Positions 59,265-64,000 of a stretch of DNA of 64,000 nt are shown here, in pieces. The notes beneath the pieces are model-generated. The model did not search any database. It saw nothing but the letters and a program-made list of their open reading frames with translations, and was not told the DNA's origin. The position numbers and the translations under genes are program-made. Each line of letters starts with the position of its first letter. Position 1 is the first letter of the stretch. Source of the stretch: Ulota crispa (taxonomy: Eukaryota > Streptophyta > Bryopsida > Orthotrichales > Orthotrichaceae); the NCBI GenBank assembly GCA_963920765.1, contig OY987247.1:6234471-6298470 (forward strand), read 5' to 3'.

Positions 59265-61421
59265 CAAAACTCAAAAATCCTGTGAGACACTCTATAGAGT
59301 GAATTTTGTTTTTTGAATATAAAAATTATAAAAAATATATACACATATTAATGTAGTCAAATATTTTTTGAGTCAAAATAAATGTTATGGGGGCCTTTTT
59401 GTTCACCAAAATAGGAAAAAATAGATACTTATGGGTGGCTTTTTTTGTCAAAAGTTATATGTACATAAGTTTCAATAAAGCACTCTTGTTTCTCACAAGG
59501 TACCTTAAATGTTCAAAAACAAATCCGTGCAACAATTCACAATATGCATGTCTTGGCCTACGTAATCATTGTTATTCAATTCCAAGTCATTTTCACTAAA
59601 GTAATAAATAGAAAGATCACCACAATGCGAGAAAATTGAGCAAGAGAACCCAAAACTCTAAAGAATGTTTTTAGCATCACTTATGTATTAAAAATCTATA
59701 TTTTTTTGCCAGAAACTTGAGTTTTAAGTGACAAGTATACTTTTTTTTAAATAAATTTTAGGTGATATCTATGTTGACATACACGTGTTTTTATGTTTTC
59801 AAGATGTTACATTGAATGTTATTATTGACATAAAAACATTTAGATGTCAACATAAATATCACCTAAAACATTCCAAAATATTTGAGCTTGTCACTTAAAA
59901 CAAACACAGGTTTCTTCTAGTGGAAGACTTCAACGCTCAATTACAGGAATCCACACTCATATGATTTTTTTGAGACAATGTGTCTATACTGAAACTAATA
60001 TCAAATGACGTGCAACTTACATAACTTTAGAATTTGAAAATTTCTCAAAAATATTTCAACTTCCCAATTGGTTAACTGTTGTATCTAGTAAGGCTACTTT
60101 ATTTAATTACAAAGCTGCATGAAACACTCAGAAACTAACTATAAGACCATTACTTTTTAATTCAATGGTTCTTGCTAACATCTGCACTTCTAAGGTTGAA
60201 GTTTAAAATAAAATGAAATGAAATTGTCCACATCAAATTTTATTATTTATTATTATTTTAAATACGTTAATATCATGTAGAAGTTTGAAAGAAAATGCTA
60301 AGCACTTTGGCTTATTTGCACCCATCTACAATGGTCTCATGAGGTGTGGAATTCAATCTTAGACAAAAATAGACTTGCTCATCTTAAGCATTATTACCAC
60401 CCATTAAATGGGATTAATTGACCCTTGTATAAAGCTTCAACATGCATACGTAAAAAAATGGTGATAATCAATCTAAATCATTTTTGAAAAAAATTAAGAA
60501 AAATAACTCCAATTTTGAGGCCGACATGACTACTATTATATGAATAGTTTTACTAACATTGCCACCTTGAGACTTAGTGTCATCCTTAAAAAGTAGGCAA
60601 AAATAAAAACAATCCAATACATGAAACTTGATAAGGATGTGTGACATTGATGGATTTGCAAACCATTGCTTTAGCATCATATGAAAACTTACAAGCAACA
60701 AAACTATTAGTAAAATGGATGACAATTTAACTCTTGAAATTTAGAAAAAAAGAATCCCCTTAGCTAACACGTTATAGAAGGTATACTTGTCCTAGGATGA
60801 TTGGAGAGAGTTGAAACTAATGCTTTGATGTTCATGATATTGATACATTAGATTTCAACTTATACATATCAAAAGAATAAATAAAACTAGTCAAATGGCT
60901 AATGTGTTCAAGAATACAACATTAATAAAAGGTTTCCACAAAGAAATTCTAGGAATTATTTACTACTACTACATTTTGTAAATTATACTCCGAGATTATA
61001 CTCAAACCATTTTAACTTGACACCATCTAATATTAGAAATATATCTATACTTATTGCACTCTAAGTATATGTAGCAAATGTGTCACACTTTATAACTATT
61101 TGATTGGCCACATGGTTGTCACCTCATTAGTCAAAGTACAATCCAAGACTAGAAACTAGAGCAACCAATGATTAGCAAATATCTTAAAAAATAGAACGCC
61201 ATTAAGGAATTGATTGAGACTATAAACATAATTTTTTTACTACTTTGATTGCTACAAATACATTTTTTGGCAATTGTCATCAACGTTTTTCAAAATTGCA
61301 TCAAAGTTGCACTTTCTTCCGTGAAATTTGTATAAAAGATCTTAGAATTTGTGGGAATGTGATAATTTTAAACTAAAAATTGAATAGCTAAGCTAGAGAA
61401 CAAAAACAAATGCTATACTAC
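59265..61421. other. AT-rich region downstream of the beta-amylase exons
   Basis: Apart from the MITE at 59705-59922, nothing was recognised. The last coding exon and 3' UTR of the beta-amylase should lie here if the gene is complete, but I could not identify a convincing terminal exon. Confidence 0.4.
59705..59922. mobile_element. 218-bp foldback CACTA-type MITE
   Basis: The right end, reverse-complemented, reads CACTAGAAGAAACC. Both sides carry TTTTAAGTGACAAG and then TTTTAGGTGATATYTATGTT in inverted orientation. The left terminal bases are decayed, so the left edge is approximate. Confidence 0.6.
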
Positions 61422-63104
<1,683 letters not shown>

Positions 63105-64000
63105 CTAATTTCAAAACGCAAGTCTTCATTGGTACTATAAAAAGTCAATGTAATCTCTAATAGCATTGCAAAGAAACCAACACCCGAGGTTCAAATTGTT
63201 TACTAAGGAGACCAAGAACCTAGTTCCCAAAAAATCTTGTGAGGATAGTATAATGTGGAGGATAGTATAATGCGGATGAGTAGCCAAGCAGATATCTGAG
63301 ATTCTGATCCCATGTTGAACCAAAGTAAAAAAATAGAAAGACAAATGGAAAACACTTTAATATGTATAAAATAAAATAAAAGGACGGTACAAGGAAAACG
63401 TGACCCAGTACTAAAAGCAAATCACCTGTAAGAACAATGTCACTAAATGTCACATTTGACTAAATTTGAGTTATGAAGGCAAAACCTGTATTGGACTAAA
63501 ATATGGTGAATGGAGATATTATGATGTCATGCATATCCTTTGCTGGATCCTCTAGAACTTTATTCTCTAAGCATGGAATAATCTGTAATGGAGGGAGTTC
63601 CCCATGCAAGTAGTAAAACCTCAAAATTAGACAAAATTCTCAATTTTCCCTTTTGCCTTATGTGTAGAGTAAGGGTCTCACACAAGGGCATTCTCACGTT
63701 TAAGATACTGGGTTACTTGGACAAAACAAGAGAAAAGCCCAAGTAACTAATGACACAAACGTGACATTGCCCATGTGTGAGGCCCTTAGCTTGCATAAAT
63801 GCATAAATGTTGTTTGAAGAAAATATTGTTGTTTTTTTTGGTAGGAGTGACGTTACACAACGTGACACCACTCCGCAATTTCCATTGTTACGTTCACAAA
63901 TACAAGGGCAACCAAATAAACGAAAAGGATTTTAATCAAGCGGCTTTTAAGATATGGTTGGACTTTGGAGTGCTCAAAATTTGTTAAATAATGATATGAA
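63105..64000. other. Beta-amylase intron or upstream sequence
   Basis: The microexon at 63104 has an acceptor just upstream (GAAATTAG on the minus strand), so this region should be intron. I saw no further GH14 exon up to the window edge. Short frames here are unrecognised. Confidence 0.45.

Overview
The window looks like nuclear DNA of a green plant in the streptophyte lineage. It holds a lipid phosphate phosphatase, a Borealin-type chromosomal passenger subunit, a GH14 beta-amylase and a protein with a plastid transit peptide. Genes are spliced with GT-AG introns, exons are GC-richer than their surroundings, and the intergenic DNA is long, AT-rich and full of transposon relics. Two genes encode an animal-type (SLC15A) oligopeptide transporter rather than the usual plant NPF type, which hints at a seedless plant or streptophyte alga. 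The species cannot be named from the sequence alone. All gene models below were built by hand from splice sites and reading-frame phase.

Layout. At 1.7-4.5 kb on the minus strand is a seven-exon lipid phosphate phosphatase. Its upstream region carries a dispersed repeat and a 26-bp minisatellite (6.2-6.8 kb, degenerate to 7.3 kb). At 9.8-12.8 kb is a decayed pogo/Tigger-like transposase with unknown ORFs upstream. At 13.4-18.5 kb (+) and 35.5-39.7 kb (-) lie the arms of a large inverted duplication. Each arm carries a complete five-exon SLC15A-like transporter gene, and the two proteins are about 94% identical by eye. The 17-kb spacer contains no intact gene. It holds MITE-like elements, a 1.5-kb element bounded by TTAA, a decayed retrotransposon-like ORF (31.9-33.9 kb), and an unusual concentration of the palindromic word CCAANTTGG.

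From 39.9 to 44.3 kb is AT-rich DNA, followed by an intronless gene for a predicted plastid protein of unknown function (44.6-45.3 kb). From 45.3 to 50.2 kb are several MITEs. A six-exon Borealin-like gene occupies 50.2-54.4 kb (-). Its first intron is a tandem array of copies of exon 1, and its upstream region has E2F-like and MSA-like cell-cycle motifs. From 54.6 to 61.4 kb are CACTA-type elements, one about 3 kb long. At 61.4-63.1 kb (-) are three internal or 3' exons of a beta-amylase whose 5' exons must lie beyond the right edge.

The genes do not form a pathway. The most notable features are the inverted pair of SLC15A-like genes, the exon-duplication array in the Borealin gene, a family of very short palindromic TTAA-flanked elements resembling piggyBac MITEs, and the CCAANTTGG word swarm.
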